From Terana coerulea (taxonomy: Eukaryota > Basidiomycota > Agaricomycetes > Polyporales > Phanerochaetaceae), in assembly GCA_024811115.1 (NCBI GenBank), contig JAKOGH010000935.1:1-62385 (forward strand): a DNA stretch of 62,385 bases. Reading direction: 5' to 3'. This document shows positions 46,926 through 58,470 of the stretch, in pieces (positions within the stretch are counted from its first letter, which is position 1; each line of letters begins with the position of its first letter). Under the pieces are notes generated by a model, which saw only the letters and a program-made list of their open reading frames with translations, did no database searches and was not told the origin of the DNA. The position numbers and the translations under genes were made by a program.

Positions 46926-47535
46926 CACCCGACGGTAGGCGCCCAAACGGCGTCTTCCGGTAAGTGCTCTTCGATGAGTGCTTTCCGCTTTCAGACTGCT
47001 CACATCCTCACTAGTTCATGAAGGAATGAAACATTCAAGCATATTGAAACCTCCCAAACGTCTCTGAGATACTCAAAACTCAAGGACATTGCTGGGGCAT
47101 GAGATTCCAAACGCTCAGAATGGGTACTTGAGCGGTTGCGTTTGGAACCCTTACAAGCCGCGGTGGCTCGGCGGTCAATAGCATTCGAGGCTGGACCATA
47201 TGAACACCAGACGAACGAGAGTTCGACACCGGCCCAGGTCGTTCGGATCCGACCGGAGATGTCTCGCGCGACCCGCTTAGGAACGGGCACCCAAGTATGC
47301 AGGCGGCAGGACTTGGCTCTGCCACAAACACTGCCCGGTCAGCCGGAGTCTTTTGTTCTTTTTGCAGCAATTCATGCTCCAGTTTTTGAGACTTTCACTT
47401 TCATTAGGGACGACGCGCGGTGCATTATATCCCATGTGCGCACATCTCTATTTCTCAAATCACAGTTCGGGAAATGAGAAGAGGTACATGTAATTCTCTC
47501 CAGATTAACTTGTGCTCATACGCTCATGCAGATGT
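46926..47535 (+). repeat. Repeat S3 with Pol III box motifs
   Basis: Same unit as S1 (opposite strand) and S2. A box at 47164-47174, B-box-like GTTCGGATCC at 47241-47250, T tracts at 47351-47363. It starts CACCCGACGGTAGGCGCC, shared with S1. Confidence 0.6.
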
Positions 47536-47879
47536 GCTAAATTTCCCAGTGGGTTCACTCATTTTTACATTCATAGTATGCTCTCCCGACGCTCCTTAGG
47601 CCGCTTACCTTCCTATCACCTCGGCATGTCTTTTCCTTCTTCCAATTTCATACCTTTGTGTGCTGGTCTGTATTTCTCAGCTGGGTCGAATACAGAATAT
47701 GCTTGAATTCAGCATGATACCAGGGCTAATAGATACTTACCGCAGCTTTTACCTCGCTTACCGGAAGGGCGGGGTCCAGTGCAGTCCAGTTCTCTCTCTC
47801 TGAGATCAGCTCGGTGAGGGCAACAACGTTCCCTCTGCATCAGCTTATTCGTGTGAGGGTATTCTCTCTTTTCTAGCGC

Positions 47880-48215
47880 CACAGTCCCCGAAGCTAAAGC
47901 CTGTCACCGCTCCAATTCGAGATGAGCGGCGTTCATGGGCAGCTTTGATTCCCCCAGGCATCTACGAGCACCTGGCCGCTACCTATCTCAGGTCCCCTCG
48001 ACCAGGTCCTGGTTCAGCCCGAGCATGTTTGTGCGTATGAATCTGAAGTGTCCACAACACCGCCTCCAGGCGTATTAACCCTACTGCAGCCTACTAGCTG
48101 ATCGTTCTCTGTTCCGGTTCTTCAAGGGTGACTCGCGCTGGTCTCCGTACCCTAGTCCAAGCCCAGACAAGCTCCGTACTTCACTCGAACATTCATCCGC
48201 GACTCTCATCGAGTG
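47880..48215 (+). pseudogene. Fragment of a C2H2 gene 3' region
   Basis: Matches about 35640-36170 of the B1 C2H2 gene: CCGAAGCTAAAGCCTGTCAC, GATGAGCGGCGTTCATGGGC and CTCGCGCTGGTCTCCGTACCC blocks in the same order, with large internal deletions. Frame lost. It is a truncated copy of the Pro/Ser-rich tail, without any finger. Confidence 0.7.
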
Positions 48216-48449
48216 GTCATATCATAGTCACGGTTATAGACGAAATGCGGGCAGCAGACTGGGGTCAGTACATGAGTACGCCGCACCTCAGATACTGGGA
48301 AACTTGAAGATTTCGTCACATTCTGCGCCTCTCCTAACGACAGACCCTCTCTGACATACACTGCGCCTGTCAGACTGGAAGAGAGAGTCTGAGGGCTTGA
48401 GCGTACGGAAATAGAGTAAGAATTTGTTAAAGGAGGTTTATAGACATAC

Positions 48450-48720
48450 ATGGACGCTCTCACCTTTGACCGCCCACGCCAGAGTGTTGCACAAGGTGAT
48501 GGAGACCAACGGGCGCACTGGTCCGAGGTGCATCCATGTCACTGCGAGGAGGACGAAGGTGGAGTGGTGAGACGACAGGCGCTGTGGGCGAGGCATCTAT
48601 GCTGGAGCAGGAGATCTGTATATTGTCAACGGACAGAGTCGTCGCGAGATCCCTGCGCGCATCCAAAAAACGCGTCTAAGTCTCTCTCTACGATGGGAGT
48701 CTGAGTCTTGTCCGAGAAGG
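48450..48720. repeat. Diverged relative of the D1/D2 inverted-repeat arm
   Basis: The order of blocks CATCCATG...CACTG, GGGCGAGGCATCTAT, and CTGTATATTGTCAACGGA matches the arm around 12715-12960 (CATCCATGCCACCGCTGG, GGGCGAGGTATTTAT, CTGTTTATTGCCAGTCAACGGG). Old and diverged. Confidence 0.45.
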
Positions 48721-48976
48721 GAGCAGAAAGACGGAGAACGCCAGCGCAGAGTTGGTGGGGAGCGAAGTAAAGCATATTTTCACCGTGGCACCGCCGTGGA
48801 TGTTCAGACATAGACACGGCCAGGGCGAGCGGCGGAGCTTCCTCAGAAGCTCGCAATGACCACTGGGAGGGCAGGTGGCAAAGTCTCACGTCTTAGAAAT
48901 AACAATATGTTGCGCAGTTGTCATCACAATTTTAACGCATCGTCTACAGGCGCGATGTACTTGATGGCCTCCATGG

Positions 48977-49675
48977 TCAGTCTTTCTTGGTTACTTTCAC
49001 AATCGCACCGTGCTTCAGAGCCCGGCTGTAAGGACAAGCCTAAAAAGGCGGTTTAATGAGTACGTCAGCTATATGGTCAATCCTATGCGTGGTCATAGTA
49101 CTCACGGCGTGCCCTGCATCGATCAGCTCCTGGTCAACGCCTTCAACCTGCAGCTCGACCTCCAGCCCGAACCCATCCATGTCTTTGGGCTTCCCAAGAT
49201 GAACCTGCACATGAGCGACAGCGTTACGAGCCTCGGCCGTCTTCCCGAACTGGTTTGACACCATCTGAATGGCGGAGAGAAGACAGGCTACGGCAAGGCA
49301 GCCAGATGGCTTATGAGTTCTTGGATACCCTGGCCAGAAGAGACAAGCTTGGCGCACCAGCATAACCCATAGCAAACAGCTGCTCAGGGTTTTGACCGTC
49401 ACCCTTGCCTCCCAGCGAACGAGGCATCGCGAGACGCAGCTCAAGGCCGTCGTCGTCGTTGGACTTGACTTGGCCGTTTCTGCCCTGGCCACGGGCCGTT
49501 GCGTGAGCGGTGTACTGTCCGAGCGCGGTTTCAGCCAGGATGCCATGTCACAACAATTGAATCCAACCTTATGGCGCGAGAGTGATATCAACAACCTGCA
49601 GGCGCGTCACAAAAAGGATGGCTCAGCTGCTCGCTGTGCGAGGTGTCGATGAGCAACGACTCGGAGGGAAAGCAT
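48977..49675 (-). pseudogene. ohr: Ohr/OsmC-type organic hydroperoxide resistance gene, A1 copy, nonsense in presequence
   Basis: Exons 49675-49568, 49514-49358, 49287-49106 and 49039-48977 (introns 53, 70 and 66 bases) total 510 bases in frame. The mature part is a complete Ohr protein: YTAHATARGQGRNGQVKS with the catalytic Arg, NPEQLFAMGYA with the Glu, the peroxidatic Cys in AACLLSAIQ, and the resolving Cys in ACPYSRALKHGA. Ohr reduces organic hydroperoxides with dithiol help. Fungal forms often have a mitochondrial presequence. Here the N-terminal MLSLRVVAHRHLAQRAAEPS fits one, but codon 23 is TGA (49607-49609) where the partner at 61310 has CGA. No other in-frame ATG precedes the domain in exon 1, so function would need another start or an error in this base. 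Confidence 0.85.
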
Positions 49676-50714
49676 GGCCAGAACGACTTGGAGATCCAGG
49701 GCAGTAGGAGGGTGAGACGAAAGTCCTCGCTGCGAAGGCAACGTCCATGTATGCGCACCTTGGGGAAAGGCGTCGGTGATGACGCTGACGCAACCGCGCT
49801 TGATGTCGATGACGGCGGCGAGAGAGTCGGCGGCACGCAATCGGCTGGCGCTCGTTTACGCGACGAACTGTCACTGTCCACGTGTGCCGTGACAGAGACT
49901 TTGTGGCGTTAGCCGTGGGAGCATCCTGCCTCTTCCAAGCGTCGGTAGTCCGTGGCTGAGCTTGCGCACAGAAACCATCGACTGTCTGCAATACTTTGCT
50001 CATGAGCAGTGCCAAGTTGTTAAAGGATTATGGGAGTGTTCAATATGCATACCTACGCAACAGTCTTTTCTGTTCAGAGTGAGTGAACTGGTGCTTGCGC
50101 TGACATTCACTCGGGCGAGCGCGGAAGATGACGATAACAGAGGATTGATGATGTATAATTACATTAATAATAATACCTACAGAGTACGTATACAAGTTAG
50201 GCGAGTACAAGCAATGTGATACACGCAACGCGATGCTTGATCAGATACAACAAGGCACGAGGGCGGCAGATACAGGTCGGAGTACAATGCAGATGTTGAC
50301 AACGGAGACGGGAAAGGATGAAAGAAAGACAGAGCAGTGACATAACTTCACGGCAAAATACAGAAAGATGACCTACCTTTCACACCACCTATAAAAAGCG
50401 AATTCCCACCACTCAATGCCGCCGCCGTTTGTACGACACGCCCTCCTCCACTTCGTTGCCATCGTCGTCATTACTTTCGCAGGTTGTGATCTCCTCCCAA
50501 TGTGCCCAGGCCAGAGTAGGGGAACGTGGCACCCGCGGAACGGGAGGCGACGGCGGTGGCGGAGAAGCGTATCCGGAGACGGTCTCAGTCATTCCCGTCC
50601 TGCCACTCGAGAATGTTGACGAAGACGACTCAACCTCCCGGCCAGGATACCGCTAAGCCGGACGGGTGTGCGGCTCAAACTTGTCTTGAGCGCTGCCGGA
50701 GAGTCCGATCCGCA
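48980..50714. repeat. Segmental duplication A1 (direct partner 60610-62385)
   Basis: Collinear with 60610-62385 at an offset of about 11.64 kb, covering the Ohr gene, the region behind its start and the last part of the C2H2 paralogue. The partner runs off the window end, so the true length is unknown. Confidence 0.9.
49676..50412. other. Shared spacer between Ohr and the C2H2 paralogue
   Basis: Conserved between A1 and A2. It includes a block whose minus strand is open (SDSSSRKRAPADC type) in both copies, and an AT-rich stretch at 50100-50200. Probably the Ohr upstream region and the C2H2 3' flank. No gene supported. Confidence 0.4.
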
Positions 50715-51975
50715 TGCAGCGAATGTACAGCTCATACCTGCGATCCGAGGACGTCTGGGACGTCCTAGAGCCTCTAGTCGACGACGACGACGATACGCGT
50801 GGGGACACGTACGCCGGCGGATAAACAAAAGCAACGAATAGGCCGCCCGCCTCTGGTAAGTAGTACCCGGCGAAGTAACCATAGTTCGCAGCGTCGCAGG
50901 TGGAGGGTAGCTGTATGTTAGCAGGGGCTGCAATGTGAGGGCCGAAGCTCTGGGGCCGTGGGAAGAGCCGCGGAAAGGGGAGGGGCAAATTGGCCCTGTG
51001 ACATGGGAATGCAAGATGCCTTCAGAGTCGGGGATAGGTGAAAGGACAGAAGCGGGAGAGGGCGTCGACATCGTAAAGGCGGACCAGGAAAAAGACGCGG
51101 AAGAACTGAGATGACCCAGCCCTAGTAAAACGGCGGCCAGAGGTGGACGTGGACGGATGAGGGATCGGCGGAATGGGCTCGACACCCTCGGACTGGATGG
51201 GCCGGTCGCCGCCGTGGAGGATGAACTCGACGTTCTCCACGTTCACGTCGACGCGCTTCGCTCGTTTTCCCTGGTCTTCCCTCTTAAATTGATGATAAAT
51301 CGTTTGGCGGTGGTGTGTCATCCGGAATACCTCCTTCACGAGGTATCCGCACGCGTAGATTGGCTGCCCGTGCTCACCTTAGTGCAAAGGAGCTAAGAGA
51401 AGGATGGTTAGAGTGTGCAAAAGCCACGGGCTAAGCGACAGACACACTGCTTGTTGCGGATGTGGCTATTGAGCTGGCTTCGCGGGACAGCACTATCGTA
51501 TGAGCAGCCCGCATCCTGTTGGGGGCATTGGAAGTGCTTCCTACACAAAGGCAGCGGATTAAGGAGGCACGAGGCAAGATGAATTTCCAGACTCACAACT
51601 CGCCTTCCAGACGGGTCTCAACGCGTCGAATAAATTGAGCGACGAGTGGCGGTGATGTCGTCGTGGCATACTGGACATTCGCGCTATCGTCACGGGGGTC
51701 ATCAACGTCACGGCCTTGAATCCGCACGAGCAGCGACCTATTGCTACCGTAGGCCCCTCGTCGCTAGCGCGTTCAACCAGGGTCTTGTCGTTGTGGGACA
51801 TGACCTTATTTCCGGAGTATTTTACCAGTTCCGAGGCGATGATTCCAGGTGCTACCTCCGTATGCGGGTAAGGCATCGGCAGGCTCTTGGTCAATGGGCT
51901 AGTCACGTCGTCAGCAGGTACCAGCAAGGAGTTTACGACGTGAACTCACAGCGATGACGACGTGCTTGGACATGA
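50413..51975 (-). pseudogene. C2H2 zinc-finger paralogue on the minus strand, degenerate
   Basis: Relative of the B1/B2 C2H2 genes in opposite orientation. Order on the minus strand: a short first exon (MSKHVVIA at about 51975-51952, GTGAGT donor); a block with CPVCHDDITATRRS near 51690-51640 matching finger 1, but without its His pair; FQCPQQDAGCSYDSAVPRSQ with LNSHIR near 51530-51450 matching finger 2; and YACGYLVKEVFRMTHHRQTI near 51360-51300 matching finger 3. A Pro/Ser-rich tail follows. An in-frame TAG at 50653-50655 comes before the end that is conserved with A2 (stop at 50413-50415, after YKRRRH). Fingers have lost key residues, so DNA binding is doubtful. Confidence 0.6.
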
Positions 51976-52117
51976 AGGTGGAGGTGACAGTATGAGAGCT
52001 CTTCTCATTTTGCTCATACCGTCATGATCAAGCGCTGACCGTTACCTCCTTTCACCTTTCCACCACCACCACTCACCGACGCGTCTCGTGAACCACGGGC
52101 CGTTCCAGCTGCTGTAA

Positions 52118-52908
52118 ATGGCCAAGAAACCCAAAGACGGTATTCCAAGCCCGAACAGTGTCTCGAACCGCGACATCCTTCAACGGCTCAACTTCTTGTA
52201 CCAGGCGAGCGCGCTGCTCGGGCAGTCCAGCACACCGCTGCCAGACGCGACCCGGCCAATACCTTCTCGAGTGAAAGGGAAGGCCAGGAAGGAGGAGGCT
52301 CGTAGGAGTAATAAGGGAAGGCACGCGACGGCATGTGTGGAGCTGTCCAGGACCTACGTGAAGTCGATGAGGGCGATTAAGCAGAAGACCAACACGCGAA
52401 TGTATGTCGTAACGTCGTGCGACACCAATGTCTGCTGATTGCTTTGTAGGAACCCTGCGGTCAAGCGCACGCTCTGCAAGGGCTGTAGCTTGGTTCTGCA
52501 GCCATGTTTTACCGCCATTGTTCGAGTGAATGGTACGTGTATCAAAGGCTTACGCTTGACATACCCCTGGACACTCCCGTGCTGGCGTAGCCTCACAGTA
52601 GCATAGACACTTTGTCTCGTACACCTGCACGAGCTGTAGAACATCTCGGCGCATTCCTGCCCCACCCATCCATACCGACACCTCAGACATCGACGACGCA
52701 CCCGTTCCCCCATCTTCCACACATTTCACTGGACCAGCAGATCGAAGACAACATGAATGCAAGTGCAGATCATGATGGACAACTCGCTCGACCTCGTCGG
52801 CGTCACAAAGCCCAGCAGCGTAGCAAGCAGACCAAGCCAAGAGTTGTACCGCTATTTGAGCGTAACGTCGGCCACGTCGTATTCCGAGGCAATGAGCGCA
52901 CGAAGTAG
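52118..52908 (+). CDS. RPR2: RNase P/MRP protein subunit, Rpp21/Rpr2 family
   Basis: Exon 1 is 52118-52401 (starting MAKKPKDGIPSPN, with the helical NRDILQRLNFLYQASALLG and the family segment TYVKSMRAIKQKTNTRM). A 48-base intron follows, then exon 2 from 52450 (NPAVKRTLCKGCSLVLQPCF, first zinc-ribbon Cys pair), a second intron of about 70-76 bases ending at 52601, and RHFVSYTCTSCRTSRRIPAP (second Cys pair). The C terminus, PLFERNVGHVVFRGNERTK with stop at 52906-52908, is the conserved end of fungal members. A frame change between about 52650 and 52770 needs a third short intron (GT near 52700, AG near 52740) or an indel. The protein is part of the ribozyme complex that trims tRNA 5' ends. Single copy here. 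Confidence 0.88.
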
Positions 52909-53369
52909 ATGCTGCACGTTCGTTTGGGCCTCTTCCACCATTATCTTCCCGCATGGTTGACGACTGCACGACTTTTAGGGCATGTCCTTTGGGCTTTTGA
53001 CGCGACGCGCACGTCGTTCGCGACCATATCGTCATTCTGCATATTCTGGTCGCCTGCATGGATTCCATCGTGGGCTTAAGGCCTTAGGAACCGTATCTCG
53101 TGACAGAATAGTGTCGACCGACTTAAGGTAAGTACAAAATTAAGTACCGAGTCACTGCTAGTATACTTACGTCAGGCATAGCCAAGCAATCACATTACCC
53201 TATTGTTACGCGCGACATGAAGGGGCGGCGGCTACAGCTTGAAATAATACCAAATGGTCCCGCTACCGCACGGTCGTATGGTCAGATTACATAGTGATGC
53301 CGCCGTCACTACGAGTAACCATAGGACGCGTACAGGTCATGCTCAGAGTTGGTTACGTTCCTCCACCAA
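52909..53369. other. Intergenic between RPR2 and B2
   Basis: Nothing supportable. Confidence 0.45.
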
Positions 53370-54835
53370 ACACTCCACTTTGACATCGGCGGGGCGATGA
53401 GCAAGTACACCCGCCCAATGCTTCTAATTCATCGACCCGCCGCTTCGGCGCGAAGGGCCAGGTTGATGTCGGGGAGTAGCCCGACACTTTTCATCACCTG
53501 TTGACTCCGCCCCTTGTACCCTGATTCCGACCAACCCCTCCCACTTCAAAAACTCCGCTCTCAGCGTTGTTGTTCGTACGTTGAACGGGAGATACATGTT
53601 CGCTATGCTTGCCAGCCTAAATGTTACTGCCCAGTCCCATCCTGGCCTTTCAAGCCTCAACTCTTCCATTGGCCTCGAGAAGCGTGGATTGCTAGCCTCG
53701 AAGACCGTCATGCATAGCCATTCGGGTCGGCTTTTCTTCGTGGTATTCCATGTCGTCGCATACATCATGTTATAACCAAGCTTTCGCCAGCGGGAATTCC
53801 AGAGTTACTCAGCCCTCCCGGTATTTGGAAAACCACTGCTAAATGGGGATGGTTGGAGGCAATTTTCCACCGTGCGTAAGTTTGCCTAAGGCTCGTCATT
53901 TGGTGGAAGACTAACGGCCTTGTTCTCGCTCAGTTCTAGCCTCGTTTTGTATCTCAGCGGCTGGTTCGAGGAGAAGCTGTCCATCATTGGGGTCATTTGT
54001 TTCGGAACGCCCGAACGCTGGTAGGACGACCGCCGTGGGAGACGGAGACCCAGCGCCGATTATCGATGACCCAGCCGCAGGACGAGCCTTGGGAACCATG
54101 CCCCTCGTTGTGATGGGTGTCACCCTGGGTCGCCACCGTTTGAGGGTCAAAAGTCAAGGACCGGTACGTATTGCACCCGCTGTACTCGTAATGCATACTC
54201 ATGCTGTTCATGCGCATCCTGCAGATGACTTTGCTCAGCAAAGCTCAACTTGCTTAGAGATCTGCAAGAGGTGGTCCTCAGAGCTTGGGCTTGTCTCATC
54301 TCAGTTGGACGCGATGCCGCTCGCCTGTGAGTGGTTGCTTCACGAGCAAAACTTCCGGTGATAAAGGCGTACCACATGGGTCCTGGGAACAGAAGTGTAG
54401 GGGACATTTCGAACTCCTCCCATCCAGGGTCCCGCGCTCACGGTGGCTGGGCAGAACATATGTGCCTCCTTCTCCACAGATGCAGACAAGGGCAGCTCGG
54501 AGAAACTTGGCAGCCTCGTGGTCGTTATGTTTTTTCACCCTCGTTTGCCCGAATACCGTACGCGGAATCACAACATAGGCCGAATCAGGCCTGAACGTCG
54601 GCGTAGGTGGACCCACAAGCGTAAACGATGGACTTAACCAGTAGGCGGGCAGACTCCAAACATTGCGGCGTTGAATTTCTTATAACCCCTCTCCTCCAGA
54701 CCCAGCATTCCCAACCACCCATCTCGACCTGTTCCCCCAGTCGGTTCACTTGGTCGGATTCCTTTGTACCTTGTGGACCACAGTATCGCCCGTCCTCAAC
54801 GTCCGTCGGACCGAATCTACCCTCTCTTTCAAAGA

Positions 54836-56586
54836 ATGGCACGGGCTTCGACACGACAGCCATCCTCGTCGTCAGTGTTTGTCTCTACGCCCTATGAATA
54901 CCGCTGATTTAATGACCAACCGCAGACCGAAGAAGGACACCACGGTACGAAGGCGGAAGGTTCACTTGGACGCGTTCATTGGTAGCGAGCGTGTGTGGCA
55001 GAGAGCCGTTCGATGGAGGACTGAGATTGCCAGCGAATACGGCACCGACGAGCACCCCAAAAGAATCCTCACCCGTCTGGACATAAGGCATTATCCATTC
55101 ATTGTGGTTTCTGACGCCCCCAACTGACAGACTTTGTAGGTTCCTTGCCCCTGCTGTGGCGGAGAATATCTCGCTAATAGGCATGACTTGCGGCGCCACG
55201 CCAACACCCACGTCCCCGCTCGACTGTGAGCCTCAGCCCGACCTATCACTGTTTGCTGGTACTCACCTCGTACGTCTTGTAGAAAAGAATGGCATTGCAC
55301 TTATCCAGGCTGTACTCGCACCAGTGCGCAGAAAGCGAATTTGGATCGCCACATTCGCAACTCCCAGTGAGTCGACTTCGCGCTCATACATGATGTCAGG
55401 TCTTAAGCATGCAATGCAGTACCTTCGAAAAGATTCAATGTACCGTCATTTTGCAAGCCGGCGTCGGACAGGAAACAACTTACGCCTGTGGCTTTGAATG
55501 CAAGGACGACTCGGAAATGACAAGCCATAAGCAGACCATCCATGGTTGGCCCAAACGGCCGGAGAAGACCAAGCGGCGGCCGAACTGCGTCACGGCTGCG
55601 ATGAAGAACGTGGAGTATGTTCCTTGCGACAGGGAAGGGAACTACAGCTGGCCTGCGGGGATCACGGTGCCACCTACGCTGGTCGTCCAGCATGTTCAGA
55701 AGACTAAAGCGCGCCGTACTCCTCGGCGCAAGTTGACAGCACCATCCCCTGTACTGCCGCCACCATCGCCCGCGTCAATTGCGTCGTCGATACCGAGCTC
55801 GTCGCCTCTCACATCGCCCGCGCCGTCTACGCCACATTCGCTGCCCTTCACTCCAGCCACCTCGCCCTCTGCCTCAGTTCACCCATGCGAGGGCATGCTC
55901 TCTCCGCCAGGGCTCCAGTACCCGCAGCTGAAACCCGTCACCGCACCTCTTCAGGATGAACGGCGTCCATGGGCAAGCTTTACTCCGCCGCCACCTTCCC
56001 TGAAGCCACACTTCCAGCCGGCCCCGGCTCAGCCTGAGCGTGTATGTGCATACGGGTACGAACTACCCATGACACCACTTCCAGGCGTATCTGCCCTCCT
56101 GCAGCTGGCGGATTGTTCCCCGTTCTCGGCGGTTCAACTGCCTGGTGCCACCCCAACGACGCTCGCTCCGCTAACCAGCAGGAACTCAGTCCATCTAATC
56201 CGCTCGTCGACTCCCTCGTACTCGACTATCGGACCAGGCCCCGCGCGTTGCATGACAAGGGTGCCTCTCGCTGGTCTCCGTACCCCAGACCAGGCCTGCG
56301 GCAAGGTCACGGCATGTATCGGGACACGCGACATGACCACGGCGCGGACGAGGAAGTCGCGCTCGCCTTCTCACGGTTGGACGTCTCCTCTCGAGTCTTG
56401 CCGCCACTGACGAAGACGAGGCCGAGGCAAGCTCCGTACCTCACGGGGACTTTCGCCCGCGACCCTCAGGGGCAAGTCGCTACGCCCAGTCCCGAGCCCG
56501 TCTACACCTCGACTCCCTGTCACTTCCAGCACGACCACCAAGCTGCCCTCGCTGCTTTCAAGGCAAGCCGTCGTGGCGGGTGTTAA
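54836..56586 (+). pseudogene. C2H2 zinc-finger gene, B2 copy, fingers intact but frame damaged
   Basis: Exons: 54836-54870 (MARASTRQPSSS), 54926 to about 55103, 55140-55225, 55283-55366 and 55420 onward. Fingers 1 (CPCCGGEYLANRHDLRRHAN, final H), 2 (CTYPGCTRTSAQKANLDRH) and 3 (CGFECKDDSEMTSHKQTIH) keep their Cys/His pattern. Two defects: exon 2 lacks one base compared with B1 near 55060 and its donor is GC where B1 has GT; and a CCCC run near 56243 is one base shorter than in B1. The second shifts the frame before the conserved end AAFKASRRGGC (stop at 56584-56586). The defects differ from those of B1. A nuclear DNA-binding role is expected from the fold. Confidence 0.75.
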
Positions 56587-57480
56587 TGCCCAGTTCTCGT
56601 CTTGAATTGGTATTCTCGACTTTCTGATGGTACAATATATGGTGTTTGCTTTATTAACTAGCTCTATGACTACGTTTGGTCCGTACACCGTTTTCCTTCT
56701 TGTCTGCCGCCTGTGTATCATACCTTACTTCCCGTTTGGACCTCCTTAGCTATATGCATTTTCTCTAGTCCTTTATCTCGTTTAATAAATCAAACACGTT
56801 TTTGGGTTCATTGTCATTGTATTGAGACCTACACATCATCTAAGTTGTACGAAGAGCAGGACAGTTATGAGCATGGGTATGTCGGACTTGTCTTCGTGGT
56901 GTCGTCGCCCTGACTTCTTATGCCGCTGCAAGGTCGTAGACGCAAAAGCGACAGGATCTCCAACGGTTTATGCGTTCTGGCAGAGATGTTGTTTCGTATG
57001 GGGGCCTGTGAGGCTCACTATAAGCGTGCAGAGCTACATGAGAACTGAGTACTTACTGAGTGGGACATACTTGTGTGGGCACATGGGCGTGAGCCATACC
57101 CACTATTGTTGATGTCACTCTCTCCTCCTACTTACGCAAACTTCCTCGTATCGGCCGCGCGTCATGCCCTGAGTGCCTCCTAGGCATACCGACAGCATCC
57201 AGGATGTGCAGGTCACAGATCAGGTGTAGACCAGTGTAGACCGGGGTAATAGGAAAGATACATGCAGCCGACAGCGAAGGTAGGACCACGAATGCGATAC
57301 CTAGAGCTTGGTTTCTACGAAAAGTAGCTGCTGAGTCGAGCAAGTAGTTCCTTGACGTGGATTCGTCGGCGCACCCGTGGTCGGTACACTCGGGGAGAGC
57401 GTATGTGGGAAAACTTAGCCAGCCCAGTCGCAGCGATGTCGCTGCCAGATGGCCATACGCTCACTGAAGTAAGAGCCTAG
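56587..57480. other. Non-coding part of B2
   Basis: Diverged match of 36314-37480. No gene supported. Confidence 0.45.
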
Positions 57481-58470
57481 AGCTAAGCCCAACTTTGAGA
57501 GCATAATGATAGTGAGCTGGAGGGTGATTCGAGGGACGGATGGTGGTGGTGGGTGGCAGAAAAGTCGGCGTGGCCACTGGCAGAGCGCTTGGAAAACGCT
57601 CCTGACCACGATCGCCTCGCTAATCTTGCCGAAGGGAGATCTCTTCCTGCGCTCTTCCACAAGTACACACGGACCCCCAGGCATCCACAGCGACCACCCG
57701 AGCATGCTCTCGGCGTTTCGCACTTGTCGCGGTTCCCGAACCTCCGCACCAATTCCTCGCACCAAGTCCTCGCGTCCGAATGTCCTGCCAGGCCCACAGC
57801 GCCGACTCAGACCTTTGACACTGCGGACTACGACCCACGCTGTCGAACCATCGGTACCCACTCTTTGAACAAGGCCGCTTTCTGTGTCTTGCAAGACTTG
57901 TCATCGCTGCCATTTTCTCCCCTCTCTTTCGTGAGAGTATCCAGCCAGGGAAGGAGCAGACCATGCATCTCTATCTCGGTGGCAGGCGAGCCGTACATCC
58001 CGAAGCGCAAGGGTGGCTGAAGTACGACCTCTTGGCATACCATGGCCAACCTGAAGATTTGAAGTTTATAGCACTCTAAAGCCTGGGTAGGAAAAGGGAC
58101 AGAAGGGGAGGGATAGGATGGCTATAGAGAGGTGACGACGTTACGGTAGCTAAGCAAAGCCTGGTGAGTCATAAGACTACTTACTCTTCGTTCAATCGTT
58201 TGGCTTATTCATCACCAAGGTCCCAAAGCTCGGATACGAAGGGAAGGGCTGGAGACCTCATGTAGGCCTCATCGCGCTGGAACGATGAACTTGAAATCAA
58301 TGCTACACAGCGGTGTACGAAAGGCTCTGAACGCACCGTGCAATGAATTGAACCAACTCGCCAGTGTGAGTGCGGACACTCTGTTCTACCGGATGGTCCT
58401 TGACATCTAAACCAGCTACCAACGAGCCGGTGGATATGAAGGAATCTAAGCTCGAATGTCACAAGGGTGT
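57480..58470 (-). CDS. Conserved minus-strand coding blocks in B2, unknown gene
   Basis: The block 58462-58205 runs from LRFLHIHRLVGSW through VHRCVALISSSSFQRDEAYM to PALPFVSELWDLGDE and a stop. A second block, 58042-57831 (starting MVCQEVVLQPPLRFGMYG, then LPWLDTLTKERGENGSDDKS), is better preserved than in B1. An intron (GTAAGT near 58180) may join the two. A further Arg/Ser/Gly-rich block lies below 57800. Gene identity unknown; no domain recognised. Convergent with the C2H2 gene, as in B1. Confidence 0.4.

Noticed and set aside
41862..47535. The roughly 95-residue frame (starting MRLEPLQAAVARRS) conserved in S1, S2 and S3 as a protein
   Set aside because: All three copies are nearly identical DNA, so frame conservation is not evidence of selection. 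The Pol III box pattern explains the unit better.
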